From Gari tellinella (Eukaryota; Mollusca; Bivalvia; Cardiida; Psammobiidae), in contig OV277857.1 in NCBI GenBank assembly GCA_922989275.2, positions 78,733,321 to 78,797,320 on the forward strand: DNA of 64,000 nucleotides, in the 5' to 3' direction. Shown here one piece after another: positions 11,015-22,357 of the stretch. Made by a program: the position numbers and the translations under genes. The notes under the pieces are model-generated. The model was not told the DNA's origin, made no database searches, and saw only the letters and a list, made by a program, of their open reading frames with translations. Position 1 is the first letter of the stretch. Each line of letters begins with the position of its first letter.

Positions 11015-11117
11015 ATGGCCGTTTGAGTTGAGTCTCAATTCGTTCTCAAGCATTTGATTGACTTATCAAATGCTTGGGATCGATTTCAAACTCAACTCAG
11101 ACGCTTTATAAGCATAG
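11015..11117. mobile_element. Foldback with TCAAGCATTTGATTGG arms (family B)
   Basis: TTGAGTTGAGTCTCAATTCG..CAAGCATTTGAT mirrors ATCAAATGCTTGG..CAAACTCAACTC. The top of the hairpin is shorter than in the other B copies (14.6, 39.7, 59.1 and 59.7 kb). Confidence 0.7.
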
Positions 11118-11657
11118 ACCATGGATAACTTTTACATGGAAACAACTTTGGATGTCCGACAGACCTTGAGACCACAATTTTTTATAGGCAAGTTTACTCT
11201 AAGTAAACATCAACTTCTAAACAATTGAAAATACCCCACTTTATTTTTTAGCGTTTCTCTTTGTTTATAGAATGTACGTTTTGACCATTTTCTGCCAGTG
11301 TAGGCAACAGTGCATTCCCATAGCATGTGCGGCTCATTCATCTGGTGGTTGGTCCTAGGACTGCACGGTTGGTATGTGTTACACTTACAGGTCAGAGATA
11401 TTGGATTTATAAATTATAATCATGTACAGAATAATTTTGAAAATCTAAAACATTCAGTGCAGTAAAGAATTGATTTAGAATAAATATTAATCACCCAACG
11501 GGTCAATAATCTTTCTGTTTTACCTTATACTGTATGATCGGTCCATGGAAATACCCCATACGACTGGCACACTACTGGCATACTACCGAGATCCTGCCCA
11601 TACGAGTTGAATCCATACCCTAGGGTCATTATTATGTGTATTATTCTATCATACATA

Positions 11658-11882
11658 TTAAATATGATCATTATGAAGATTTATGTGAGGAAGGAAGGAG
11701 AATGGGTCCCCGGCCTGACCTTCTCCAACAAAGGACTGGGAACAAAATAAATGGGTTGCATGTTCAGCTGAAATGAAAAATAAAAGTATTCTTACCTTCG
11801 ATTTACTAATTCCCTTGAGTATCCTGTTTGAATTTAACACGTCTTCGTGTACGACGCCGTGAACCAAAGCAGGACAAACCAT
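11658..11882 (-). other. Unassigned 74-codon open frame with splice-like signals
   Basis: The frame starts MVCPALVHGVVHEDVLN and I do not recognise it. AAG|GTAAGAA at about 11797 looks like a splice donor, and TTTTTCATTTCAG follows 28 bases later, far too close to be the end of the same intron. It could be a small exon ending at the donor, or chance. Only the splice-like signals set it apart from background frames. Confidence 0.15.
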
Positions 11883-12097
11883 TCAGTATTCTGTATCATG
11901 GGTAAGTAGGCTGGGTTGGAAACTGACGAATATACCGGTTTAGTATCATTGACAAGAAACCTCGTTTCTTTTCTTTTCTTTCCATTTACTCATCTTTTCT
12001 TTTTTGTAATTTCTATTGTTTCTTTTTTTCCATCACTATCATTTTCTCATCTATATCATCTAAAATAAAATGAACATCAGAAACTGCTGATACTTGT

Positions 12098-12545
12098 GTT
12101 GTACCGATTAATCAAAATTTCTAGATTACAGTTTTTCTCCAGACCATCTTATCAGTCTATGCCATTCACGTTTCGTAATTACTGTACTATTGGTCGTTTC
12201 TCCTTAGTAACTGTCGTGGTAGAGGTTGGAAATAAAAACAGTGTTGATATAGTTTCTAGTGATTTTAATAATCGTCCTGGTCATCCAGAGTATGTTAAAC
12301 ACATGTGGTTATCCACATAAGAATATAAATTAACAACTGTTCAAATGGGACTGCAGAGAGCACGTGACCAAGAAGCGACACGTTAAGTAATTTAAGATAG
12401 GTGATAAATGCCTTTAAATCTTATCCAAACAATAATGTCACCTGCCAAACTGTTTTGACAGTAATTACGAAACGTGAATGGCATAGACTGATAAGATGGT
12501 CTGGAGAAAAACTGTAATCTAGAAATTTTGATTTATCGGTACAAC
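12098..12545. repeat. Long inverted repeat, 88-bp arms
   Basis: Arms 12098-12185 and 12458-12545 are inverted copies with about one mismatch over 88 bases, around a ~270-base spacer. The left arm starts GTTGTACCGATTAATC. The near identity points to recent origin. The 74-codon frame at 12096-12320 reads through one arm and is not supported as a gene. Confidence 0.85.
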
Positions 12546-12747
12546 AAAAACCTCTCTATCACGACCACTAAAATAAGACTAATTGAGTTCATAAAAGACA
12601 AGTGACACCTTAAAGCAAGGTGACAGTTAAACAGAAAGCTCCTATAGGAGCTTTCTGTTTTACTGTCACCTTGCTTTAAGCAGTCACTTGTCGAAACACC
12701 TAATATTGAACCTAATTTAGTGGTCGTAAAAGAGAGGTTTTACTGTA
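12540..12747. mobile_element. TA-flanked miniature element with central hairpin (family H)
   Basis: Right end AGAGAGGTTTTACTGTA, left end a decayed TACAACAAAAACCTCTC. The central hairpin runs 12611-12681 with CAGAAAGCTCC..GGAGCTTTCTG at the top and AAGCAAGGTGACAG arms. It overlaps the end of the long inverted repeat by a few bases. Confidence 0.8.
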
Positions 12748-13175
12748 TTTAAAATTTATATATTTGTCTCAAATTAGGTTTTTCTTACTTGCCTTCCTCT
12801 TGTATACGTTTCATGCACTTTTCCCATCATGACACATTTTTTAGTTTGGATGTTTATATACTGTCATATTTAGTAATGAGCAAACGCTTCAAAAGATACC
12901 AAATCACATTACCACTGACTGACAATTCTAAAATATATTCTACCTTTTTACATGAATTAATTAACCTGTATTTGCTTACATGTTAAAATATTTGGAGCTA
13001 AAGGAAAATACAAGAGTGTCCAGATGTGTTCTCTTCTGCATTTCCAGCATATTATTGATCATGTACAGTAAAACCTTTCTTTAGAATATAACCTACGTTT
13101 TAACCAATCAAACTGACTTTTGCACCCCTTTAAGTACGGCACTTAATCATTAAGAATGTTGTTGATTTTCATACA
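12748..13175. other. No gene or repeat recognised
   Basis: AT-rich DNA. A short TACAGTAAAACC at 13065 may be a stray family H end. Confidence 0.35.
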
Positions 13176-13926
13176 TTCCGATTAGGGGTCGCCCCTATTA
13201 GAATTGAAACTGGTCGTTACGAGGGTCTGCCAGAAGGTTCTAGAATTTGTCCCTTTTGTGACACAAATACCATCGAGAATGAAATACATGTATTATTGAA
13301 TTGTCCCATGTATATTAATGTAAGACAAGACCTTCTTTCAAGAGCTCACGTTTTAAGCCCCATGTTTCATTTTCTATGTGATATGAATAAGTTCTGCTTT
13401 CTGTTTTCTAACCCAGATATGGTCCGTACTTGTGCCAAAACCTGTTTTGCCATTCTTCAACACCGGCAGTTTTTACAGTGTAAATAACGTTTTATAATGT
13501 AAATAATGTCAATTGTGTTTTTTGCAAACTGTCAGGAAATGACTATCTTTTTATGTGGTCTGTAATATCTTTGCTAATCCTGTTCACTTTGATCTGATCA
13601 AAGGAACATATGTTTTCGTATAACCATTCTTTAAGTAGTGCACAGTAGTGCCAGTTTTTGTCTTTCAGTGTCTTAAAACTTGTTTTAGTGCAGTAATTTT
13701 AGATTCTGATTAGCATCGGTATTGCAGTTTTATCTTTAATATTAGATATGTACAGTATATGTACAGTTACTCTTAAATGATAATTGTTACAATGTTTAAT
13801 CATCTCTTATAACTCCAACTAGGAGTGGCATTATACATGTCTATAGTTTACTGTATTTGTGATTTTATTTACAAACATGTATGTATAATGATGAGATGTA
13901 AATAAAGATTACTACTACTACTACTA
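13176..13926 (+). pseudogene. LINE 3' end: RT-ORF C-terminus, UTR and (ACT)n tail
   Basis: Reading in frame from 13176 gives FRLGVAPIRIETGRYEG, then CPFC..IENEIHVLLNCPMY, a C-terminal knuckle-like motif, ending at the stop at 13487. A ~420-base UTR follows with AATAAA near 13901, then a (TAC)n tail (13908-13926). Only the last ~100 codons remain. This is a CR1-like 5'-truncated copy. No target duplication was found. Confidence 0.8.
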
Positions 13927-13944
13927 CATGAGAAAAATTACCCT

Positions 13945-14105
13945 TCCTATTCAAACGGTGAAGATCCAGACCTCTGATCTGGGCATTCACTGTTTGTCAT
14001 AACGCAAAAAATGACAAGAACAACTTATAAAAGTCAGAAATGGACTAGACTAAACATGGAAACTGTGAATGTCCATTTGAAGTTACAGGGTGAAACGACT
14101 TAATG
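13945..14105. mobile_element. Partial TTAA-type miniature element (family G)
   Basis: Holds the right two thirds of a G element: a degraded hairpin (GGTGAAGATCC..GGCATTCACTGTTTGTC) and the TCAGAAATGGACTAGAC flank seen at 58.8 kb. The left end is missing. Confidence 0.7.
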
Positions 14106-14620
14106 TTATCCTGCGTTCAACATGTAGCCTTTAATTACCTGCAGGCTTCATCGCCGGATATAATATTAACTGTGCTTTATAATGCAAAACAATACATGTA
14201 CATGTATTGAATTTCTTTGATACAACTCACAAAATATCTGAATAGAAGGCAGCGACCTTCACACTATCTGCGAATTGTCTCGAATTTCAATATTCAAGGC
14301 TTTCCTTTTTTGTCAGTTGGGAATGCCAGGGATTTTTTCGACAATATAGAAAGCCTACGCATGCTCCAATGATCCAGTTGGTTTCATACAAACTGAAACA
14401 GTTTTATTGTGCTATAAATCTTTGTTTCTTTTTTTGTGAAACTGTTTTATCATGTAGTGTCTGGTGGTGATAAATAAGTGAATAAGGAGAGAGAGATTCT
14501 CACATATACTGATACCAGTGTACACCCACATCCGACACACTTTTCAAGTGGAGAAAATGTTGTTTTTTTTCGTTTAAACCAAAACAAAAAGCAAATGCAT
14601 GCAATGAAAGCAATGTAGAA
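14106..14620. other. No gene recognised
   Basis: AT-rich DNA without shared repeats that I can see. Confidence 0.3.
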
Positions 14621-14764
14621 CAGGCTCCGAGCTTTTGACTAGAGTCTAAACTCGTTCCCAAGCATTTAATTGGTCAGATTTGAGCCTAGGCTGAAATCTG
14701 ACCAATCAAATGCTTGGGAACACACTCAGACTCAACTAAAACGCTTTATAACCTCGGAGCCAGG
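14621..14764. mobile_element. Foldback, family B
   Basis: CAGGCTCCGAG and CTCGGAGCCAGG bound inverted arms containing CCCAAGCATTTAATTGGTCA and its mirror. The top is TTTGAGCCTAGGCTGAAA. Confidence 0.8.
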
Positions 14765-14884
14765 TATCATTTCTAAGTGTTGGTGATTTTGTTTAATGAC
14801 TGAGTGACAAAAAAGCTTTCAACCTGTTTGGAAGACGAGTAATACTGAGTGTGAACTGGCTCGAAACTTATTTTCAGAGGACAC

Positions 14885-15076
14885 CGGGTGCCCGTTTCAT
14901 AAAATATCTTACGATTTCTCTATCTAATCGTGTCTTGTTACACCTCTATGGAATTGTCTTGAAAAGACGATTTCAAAGAGGTGTCACAAAACGGGATTGG
15001 ATAGAGAAATAAATAATTATAGAGACTTTTATTTTCTGACACAATTTGTCGTACGAAGTTTTATGAAACGGGACCC
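14885..15076. mobile_element. Foldback miniature element (family C, first copy)
   Basis: GGGTGCCCGTTTCATAAAA at the left mirrors TTTTATGAAACGGGACCC at the right. Inner arms share GGATAGAGAAATAAATAATT with other C copies. Confidence 0.7.
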
Positions 15077-15137
15077 TGGAGCTCGTCTTACGAAACATCG
15101 TACGACAAATATAGTCGTAATTCAGATTCTAAAATTC

Positions 15138-15141
<4 letters not shown>
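15077..15141. mobile_element. Left part of a family C element split by the LINE
   Basis: CGTCTTACGAAA..CGTACGACAAATATAGTCG..AGATTCTAAAATTCTCAA matches the inverse of the intact copy at 63.5-63.7 kb. It stops at the LINE poly(A). Its continuation is 19199-19350. Confidence 0.75.
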
Positions 15142-15173
<32 letters not shown>

Positions 15174-15579
15174 CAGGCCTTGTCAATGAAGGACCTCGTT
15201 TATTTTCCCCGTCTAAGGTGTGTAGAGGTCGGGGAACCATCCACCTACGCACCTTACAAACTTATGCATTGCATAAATGCATACATATATTTACATATAT
15301 TCTATTCATACATTGACTAAGGTCTAAAAAAAAGAAAGAACCCCCCCCCCCCCCAAAAAAAACCCAATAAAAAAAAACAAAAAAAAACCAACAACAAAAA
15401 AAACAGAAAAGTAGAAAAAAAATGAAATTGTTGTAGCCAGGCATGTATATATTTCATAGCAAAAAGCAGTTCTGCATTTGTATGCATGTTCATATGAAAA
15501 ACAGACATCGTTGTCTGTCTATACGTTTATATACAAATTAACATGTATATCTAAATATTTTATCTTATCTTAGGTTATA
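15174..15579 (-). other. LINE 3' UTR with low-complexity tract
   Basis: Contains an A-rich stretch with 14 C's (15326-15425, C run 15341-15354), read as T- and G-runs in the LINE sense strand. The small frames across it are artefacts. Confidence 0.6.
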
Positions 15580-16452
15580 TTAGGTTTCAAATAGAATTTT
15601 ATATTGGTCCCATTGATTATGAAAAGAATCTTCAGAATCTTTTTCAATTGCTATTGAATTAAATAATTTATATTTAAAGGATAAGTAATGTTTTGTACCA
15701 AGTACTGTAGGTAGATATTTATTGTATCTACATTGGAAAATATACATTTTAAAAAGGATAAGAATAAGATTTTTAACCGTATCTGATGTATTTCTAAAAC
15801 CAAATATCATTGTTTCCATATCAAGATTTTGGAAAAATTGTTTTAGGGGTGAAAAAAAGTTTATTATTATTTTCTTGCTGATGGGGCAAAGCCAAAACAA
15901 ATGGTCAATAGTTTCTGGATCTGTTTTGCAGAAGGTACATAATGGGCTATCAATATAATTAATTTTGTATAGATGATAGTTTGTGCCAAGTATTCTGTGA
16001 ACTATTCTAAACTGAAACCATTGTATATCTGTATTTTTTGTTATAATAAAAGGTATCTCAAATATGCATTTCCACTCATTTTCCTTAATTTTCATTCGTA
16101 ATGTTTTTTCCCACGTTTGTTTACAGGTCGGCTGGATAGTATTTCTATTTAAACATTTGTAGAAGGATTTTGAACCTTTAGCATCTTTCAAAATTAATTT
16201 AATATAAGGTGGAAAAACTGGTTTCTGAACAGGATTTAAATCTCCTTTTCCTACTTGTGTATTTGTAAGTCCTTTCTCAATGGCTAGTTTAATTCCGTTA
16301 TAAATTAGATAATTGGTAGGTAGATTATATTTGATTTTAAATTCATTAAAAGTCATGATTGCACCATTTTGATTTACCAAGTCTCCAATGCAATGTAAAC
16401 CATATTGGAACCATGAGTTTAAGAAAACACTCTTGTGTCCAACTAAAATCAT
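15580..16452 (-). pseudogene. L1/Tx1-like LINE ORF2, C-terminal domain
   Basis: Continues the RT ORF after a frameshift near 16505. The C-terminus has the family's IQWFQFRIVHRILGTN block and the zinc-knuckle-like CTFC..ETIDHLFWLC (around 15880-15950), the usual end region of L1/Tx1-type ORF2. Reading upstream of the first methionine (16452) in this frame gives a continuous D-K-H-I-I-N-K path to the RT frame, so the two pieces are one broken gene. Confidence 0.85.
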
Positions 16453-16504
16453 GTGATTATAAAATAATGGATAATCTTGAATGGCATCCTTATTAATAAT
16501 ATGT

Positions 16505-18559
16505 TTATCTATTATAGTTTAATGAAAATGCCATAAAAGTTTCAGCCCAAAATCTATTGGTACATTTACTTGCAAATAGTTCATAATAGTGCTTCCCACA
16601 ATTTAACATTTTGTTTACATCTATATAATTTTTTATTATATCCACCCATCCTCCATTATTCGTTATTAACCTTCTGATCCATGTTGTTTTGAGTGAGTCT
16701 ATAAATGCTCTTAAGTTGACCATGTTTAAGCCCCCTTCTTCATATTCTTTTACAATAACAGATTGTTTTATTTTGTGACTTCCGCCCCAGATGTAGTTAT
16801 AAAATATACTTTGTAAGTTGTTGATCATTGACTCTGTAGGCTTCGGCAAAGCAAGAAACAAATGATTTAGTTTAGCGACCAACAAACTTTTGATGACAGT
16901 TATTTTGCCTATAGGTGTTAATATTCTCCTGTTCCATTTTCTTATTGTTTCTTCTATTTCAGTTATTTTTGGTTTATAATTTAAATTAATAATCTTATCC
17001 AAATCAATATGAAAACGTATTCCTAGCATCTCAAATTGAGTTTGGTTCCATGTTAATTTCCATTTAGCTTTAATTGTGTCAGAACTATATTTCTTCTTAC
17101 CTATCCAAACTACTTTTGTTTTTTCATAATTAACTTTTAGACCGGAAATATCGGAAAATCTTGAAAGAGTATCGAGCGTTTCATTAAGAGATTCGCTTGA
17201 ACCATCTAAAATTACACTTGTGTCATCAGCAAACTGAGACAATTTATATTCAGTTTGATTTATTGTTATACCTTTAATATTAGGGTTTGATCTTATTTTA
17301 ATCGATAGGATTTCTGCACACAGAATAAATATGTAACAAGATAAAGGATCACCTTGTCTGCAACCCCTCCCAATCTTAAAAAAGTCTGAAAGGAAGCCAC
17401 ACTGAGTAACAGTTGATTTTGCGTCTTTATAAAAGATATCAAACCACGTTTGTATTGAGCAGCCAAAGTTAAAAGTTTTTAGAGTTTTTCTTACAAAAGA
17501 CCAAGACAGAGAATCGAAAGCTTTTTCAAAATCTATTAAAAGTAGAATACCTGGTATATCCTTATCTTCTGTATAATGAAGCAGATCATAAATTAACCTA
17601 GTATTTTCTCCTATATAACGACCTTTAAGAAACCCTGTTTGATCTTGATGAATCAGTTTAGGAAGGAAATATTTTAATCTATTTGCTATGCACCCAGTTC
17701 CTATCTTATAAACTGTATTTAAAAGTGTAATAGGGCGCCAATTTTTAAGATATTGTTTAGGTTTGTCTCCCTTTGGGATGCATGTAATTAGACCCTGGGT
17801 TTGTGTATCGGACAACTTATTATTGTGGAAAGATTCGTTTAGTGCTCTAACAACAAAAATGCCGATTTTCCCCCAAAATACTTTATAGAAGTCAGCGCTA
17901 AAGCCAGATGTACCTGGACTTTTATTATTTTTCATATTTTTTAAAACTTGTGTTGCTTCATCAAGTGTTAATTCTCCTTCAATATATTCGGATTCCTCTT
18001 TACTTAGTTTGGGAATGTTATCATTTTCAAAAAAATAGTTATATTCATCATGTTTTGTATCTAAATCTTTAGATTTATATAAATTTTCATAAAAGGTTTT
18101 AATCTCTTCTAAAATCATATTTTGTTTTGTTACTTCCGATCCATCATCTTTCATGACTTTTCCTAATGTTTTTGTCTGCATATTTGTCTTTTCTAAACCA
18201 CAAAAATATTTAGTAGGTTTTTCCCCTTCAATGCTCCATTTAACTTTTGATCTGATCATGTATCCATTCAATTTATTTTCATTTATTTGTTTAAGTTCTT
18301 CATTTAAAGAGACAATTTCTCCCGAATTTTGTTCTGTTAAATTTTGTTCTATTTCAAATATAGTTCTTTTTAAGAAGTCTTCTCGCTTTTGAATTGTTTT
18401 TTTCTTATACGAACTATATGAAATAGATTTACCTCGTATTTCCATCAATAATGTATCTAAAAATAATTGGTCGCTTATACTGAACTGAATCTCACAATTA
18501 GGTACATTATTCAAGCTATCTTTGTTGTATACGTGTAATGAGTATTGCTCTTTCTTCAA
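16505..18559 (-). pseudogene. L1/Tx1-like LINE ORF2, linker and reverse transcriptase
   Basis: 684 codons. A linker of ~200 residues precedes the RT: NKSPGTSGFSADFYK (~211-225), NWRPITLLN (~273-281), LLIDFEKAFDS with a catalytic Asp (~340-350), GRGCRQGDPLSCYIFIL (~397-413) and the catalytic FADD (~443-446). A thumb/connection with LNHLFLALPKP and YNYIWGG follows. This order and wording are typical of L1-clade ORF2, with Tx1-like features. The first ~15 residues are out-of-frame read-through, since the endonuclease part lies in another frame (overlap 18516-18559). It encodes no full protein. Confidence 0.9.
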
Positions 18560-19200
18560 TTTTCTTATTAATAGTATCTATATACTCTAGATCGTTTAAT
18601 AGAGAGTTATTATGCTTCCATAAGCCTGAACTATATTGAAAATCATTAAACTGAAATGACGATGATATCATAGAATGATCGGAGCAGAAACTATGATGTA
18701 TGGCTGAATCTGACAAATACATTCTCATAGAGGAAGAAATTAGAAAGAAGTCAAGTCGAGCTTGTTGAATAGGTTTATGCTTTCGCCAAGTGTAAAGTTG
18801 TTTTTTTGGATATAGCTCTCTAAAAGGATCGGTTAACTGTCTGTCTAAGATATATTGTAAAACAGTGTCTCTAGCATTTTTGTTGTTTATGTGTTTATAA
18901 TTATAATAATCCATATCAGGATCCAAAACAAGGTTAAAATCACCGCATATTGCATATGACATGTTTCCAAGGTCGTCTATTTTGTCGAATATATTTACGT
19001 AAAAAGACGGCTGGTCTTGATTAGGGCCATAGATTGACGCAAGGGTGAAGCGATAATCATTAACAGTTACATCAAGTATAACATAATTTCCATCTGTGTC
19101 TTGTATTACTTTATGTATTTTAAAATCAATTTTATTAAATAATATAGCAACACCCCTACTTTTGGAAGTGTTACAGCTTAAAAATAGTTCAGATCCCCAT
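18516..19200 (-). pseudogene. LINE apurinic-like endonuclease, N-terminally truncated
   Basis: Open from 19200 down to 18516. In the EEP nuclease fold I see SKSRGVAILF, LASIYGPN, the GDFN motif, RLDFFLISS and the terminal SDH (SDHSMI). The N-terminal catalytic residues are missing because the copy is truncated. It shifts frame into the RT ORF around 18516-18559. It would nick target DNA in an intact element. Confidence 0.85.
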
Positions 19201-19350
19201 TCTGAGTAAATAGTTTATTTATCCATCTAATCCTTTCAAAGAGATGTCACAAGACAGAATTTGATGGATAAATCAGCAATTAGATGTAGTTTAAAGTTTT
19301 GACTAACGACCATTTATGTTGCATGAATTTTTGTAAGACGGGTCCCAGTT
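19199..19350. mobile_element. Right part of the split family C element
   Basis: ATTTATCCATCTAAT..AAGAGATGTCACAAGAC..TTTTTGTAAGACGGGTCCC continues the sequence broken at 15141 and matches the copy at 63.5 kb. Confidence 0.75.
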
Positions 19351-19429
19351 CCTGAAACAACTTTCACCCATTCACCACCAGATTTTGTCCTCTGTTTCAA
19401 CCCTTTCACCGGAAGTGTTAACACTGTTG

Positions 19430-19605
19430 TATGTACTTTTGTTTCAAAGCATTTCTTTTCAAATGAATGCACACATGACTATAGCCTGTCGTCTTACCGC
19501 CTTGTCCTGTCAAAGAGAAGATACCGATGGTGGCATAGCCTAGCCTTACGCCGATGGGCAATCGCATTGGCCAGAAATTTGGCAAGAAGCACTATGTGGT
19601 AACCA
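19430..19605 (+). repeat. Diverged repeat, copy 1 of 2
   Basis: CTTTTGTTTCAAA..CATTT..CGTCTTACC..GATGGTGGCA recurs in the same order at 21408-21590, with many differences. No family was recognised. Confidence 0.55.
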
Positions 19606-19639
19606 GTGCAGAATCTGACATGTATATGTTACGTGTAAA

Positions 19640-20072
19640 TAGGGACTACGTGAAATCACTGAAAATCAGGGATTTCACGAAAACCCTTAATCTCCCAGGG
19701 AAAAAGGCGTAATTTTGAAGCTTTTCGTTGATTTTTTATATAAATATTTGACAGTTACTTTTGATTAAAGTAATGGATCTTACCTTGTTTAGTTCATGGA
19801 GTTCAAAGGCAAGTACCACGCTATTAAATATTGTGTTAACCTTATTAACAAGACAGCTGCCTTGGTGTTTTAATTGTCCTGGCTTATATGCACACTGTTC
19901 ACTTAATTTTATTCACTTGTGCGAGAAACTGTGTATAAACGTTCATAAGACCATACTATTTCAAGAAAGCATGATGGTTTCAACCCCAAAAAATGTACAA
20001 ACTATTTATTTGATGAAAAAGGGACATTTCGTCAATTCCCTAAAACGCACAGTGATTACGCCGTAGTCCCTA
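19640..20072. mobile_element. Element with TAGGGACTACG inverted ends (family O)
   Basis: TAGGGACTACGTGAAATC at the left mirrors GATTACGCCGTAGTCCCTA at the right (about 18 of 22 bases). The interior is AT-rich and non-coding. No sure target duplication. A fragment with CAGGGATTACGCGTAATCCC lies at 21222-21250. Confidence 0.6.
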
Positions 20073-20129
20073 ACAAGAATATCGTTCCCAACGATGGATG
20101 GTCCCCACAAAGAAAAAGCCCAAGGTATA

Positions 20130-20975
20130 GCATGTTTAGTAGATGAACACAGTAACAAGTTTCATCAACTTACGATGTAACATTCAGGAGATATGCTTCG
20201 GACAAAAATGAATTTATTATGAAAAAGGGAGGCAATTCAATATTTGGAGATGACAGAGTTATAATTCTTGTGTACTACACTTCTTTTTGTCATCCGCTAA
20301 CACAGTATCAAGGTTCAAGCTACAGTACGGCAGAAAATTTGATTTTTTTTTTAAAAATTATGTAGAAAAAGGGAGATAATTCAATATTAGGAGATGGCAG
20401 AGTTATGGTTCTTGAGTACAGCACTCTTTCTGTCATCTCGTATCACTGTATCAAGTTTCATCAACTTACAATGAAATGCTCAGGAGATATGCTCCAGAAA
20501 AAAATTGATTTTTTTTTTAAATAGAAAAGGGGAGATAATTAAATATTGGGAGATGACAGAGTCATGGTTCTTGTGTACTGCACCTCCTTATGTCATCACC
20601 TATTACTGTATCAAGTTCCATTAACTTACGGTGTAGCAGTCAAGAGATATACTCTGGACAAAATTGTTTTGTATTTTTAGAAAAAGGGAGATAATTCAAT
20701 ATTGGGAGATGACAGAGTTACCGTTCTTGTGTACTGCACTTCCTTTAGTCATCCTCTATCACTGTTCCAAGTTTCATCAACTTTCAGAGTAACGGTCCAG
20801 AGATATGCTCTGAACAAACTTGATTTTTTATGAGAAAAAGGGAGATAATTCAAAATTGGGAGATGAGAGAGTTACAGTTCTGCACCTCCTCCTGTCATTC
20901 TCTATCACTGTATCAAGTTTTATCAACCTACGGTGTACCGTTCAAGAGATATGCTCCGGACAAAAAAGCATGGCG
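20130..20975 (+). repeat. ~155-bp tandem repeat, about 5.5 diverged copies
   Basis: The landmark AAAAAGGGAGATAATTCAAT starts at about 20222, 20366, 20525, 20681 and 20835. Between landmarks come GAGATGACAGAGTTA, GTGTACTGCACTTCC, ATCAAGTTTCATCAACTTAC and GAGATATGCTCCGGACAAA. Spacing is 144-159. Arrays of this kind are common in molluscan DNA. Confidence 0.85.
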
Positions 20976-21210
20976 GACGGACGGACTTCCATTAGGGCAC
21001 TTGGGTTTTTCTTTTGTTTAAAAGTACCCAATAGCAACAAAAAAAAAAAACAATAACAATAGGGCAATCACGGAATGAATGGAATCTATTGTTCTCCCTA
21101 CCCAACAAAGGACCTTTCGTGCGTGCGGACGGACAGACGGACGGACGGGTGGAAACACGGAGGGACGGACAAAGCGGCGACTATATGCTCCTCCCCCTAA
21201 AGGGGAGTAT
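20976..21210 (+). repeat. GGACGGAC tract and terminal CCCC..GGGG hairpin
   Basis: ATGGCGGACGGACGGAC ends the array. At 21129-21172 there is a second run of GGAC units. The stretch ends with a CTCCCCCTAAAGGGGAG-like hairpin before TATAAAAAG. This looks like the end module of the repeat family. Confidence 0.5.
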
Positions 21211-21407
21211 AAAAAGTTCAGGGATTACGCGTAATCCCTGATTACACGTCATCCCTGTCACACATATACTTTGTACAGCTTGGACAGTACGCCAAATAAC
21301 ACCCACACAGAGGTCAAAACGCTAAAACTGCCAAAGTTTTCTACTCTGATATTTGAAAACAGTTTGCAAATAAACCATTTTTCTCGGAATAGGACAGTAA
21401 GAGATAA

Positions 21408-21590
21408 ATACTGGTGTCTGAACTTTTGTTTCAAATCATTTATTTTCGAAGAGATACGCACAAGACCATAGCCAATCGTCTTACCACATTGCCAAGCTAA
21501 AGGAAAGATATCGACGGTGGCATTGACGACATGCCGATGGACAACCTGCATTGGCACGAAAGGGGAAAATAGGTATTGAGTGGTACCCAC
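21408..21590 (+). repeat. Diverged repeat, copy 2 of 2
   Basis: Partner of 19430-19605. A 110-codon minus-strand frame spans it, but the other copy does not keep that frame, so I do not call a gene. Confidence 0.5.
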
Positions 21591-21877
21591 ACCAGGGTTA
21601 TTTTACATGTAGCAACTAAGTAAAGCTTTGACAGCACGCAAAATTACGTCCTCGCAGCAGTTAAAACCATTTGACTACCAATGAAAAAGCACTGACATTT
21701 GCAACACTTTGGAGCCTAATAACGCGGCGTCTGGTGAGGATCAAAACTGTTTGACACTCATTATGAATGTGTATTAGGTCAGCAACACCTATTATTCCAA
21801 TTTTAATAAATAAAAGTAGACACAAATTACAACAAATAATAATATGGCAGCGACTGTCTTGAACATGTAGAGGATCT

Positions 21878-22127
21878 TACAGTGGAGAATCTGTTATTCT
21901 TTCCCGTTTAAACGCAAACGTACGCAAACGCAAAGCAATAAAACGTAGAAAAGGACACCTTTTGGACAATTCTGATAATTCTTGTTTATCTTGGTGGCAA
22001 ACAGTTTGGAGCCTGATCAGACGCCGGGTTACCCGGCGTCTGATCAGGCTCCAAACTGTTTGCACTGGAAATAATAGTTTTAGCGTAAACGCTTTTATTG
22101 GGAAAGAATAACAGATTCTCCACTGTA
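21878..22127. mobile_element. TA-flanked miniature element with large central hairpin (family E)
   Basis: TACAGTGGAGAATCTGTT at the left mirrors AACAGATTCTCCACTGTA at the right, and GTTTAAACG and GCGTTTACG arms follow. The central hairpin is about 22005-22064: CAAACAGTTTGGAGCC, TGATCAGACGCCGGGT and their mirror. CAGTG..CACTG between TA dinucleotides fits a Tc1/mariner-derived element. Frames reading through the palindrome are open on both strands and are not genes. Confidence 0.88.
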
Positions 22128-22357
22128 CATGAGTGCCCATTTATTAGCCTTTGAGAGCGTTATAATTATTTCATTCAACGAGTTTTTTAAAATGATAAAT
22201 AATGAGCACGAATGCTAGATTCTATTTATCACATACACATTTTGAAACCCTATTAAGTCAACTGAGTCCGTAGTTTGTAGCCTCTTCGCCATATGTATTT
22301 TCCGTCAAAACTTGACGTTGTTTACGGTAACGTCATGACAAATACACTTATGGCCAA

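Larger units (their letters stand above)
15142..19198 (-). mobile_element. L1/Tx1-like non-LTR retrotransposon, 5'-truncated
   Basis: On the minus strand it reads endonuclease (partial) - RT - C-terminal domain - 3' UTR - 32-nt poly(A) (15142-15173). The insertion lies inside a family C element whose two parts resume on either side. ATTCTCAA (15134-15141) and ATTCTGAG (19199-19206) look like an imperfect target duplication. Two frameshifts break the ORF. The long pure poly(A) suggests the insertion is not ancient. Confidence 0.88.

Noticed and set aside
12096..12320. 74-codon frame
   Set aside because: Lies on one arm of the long inverted repeat and has no recognisable motif.
21258..21590. 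110-codon frame containing GKTIGYG, briefly reminiscent of ribosomal protein S24
   Set aside because: Only a handful of residues agree and the spacing does not. The related repeat copy at 19.43-19.6 kb keeps a similar GGKTTGY but not the frame around it. It is better explained as a repeat.
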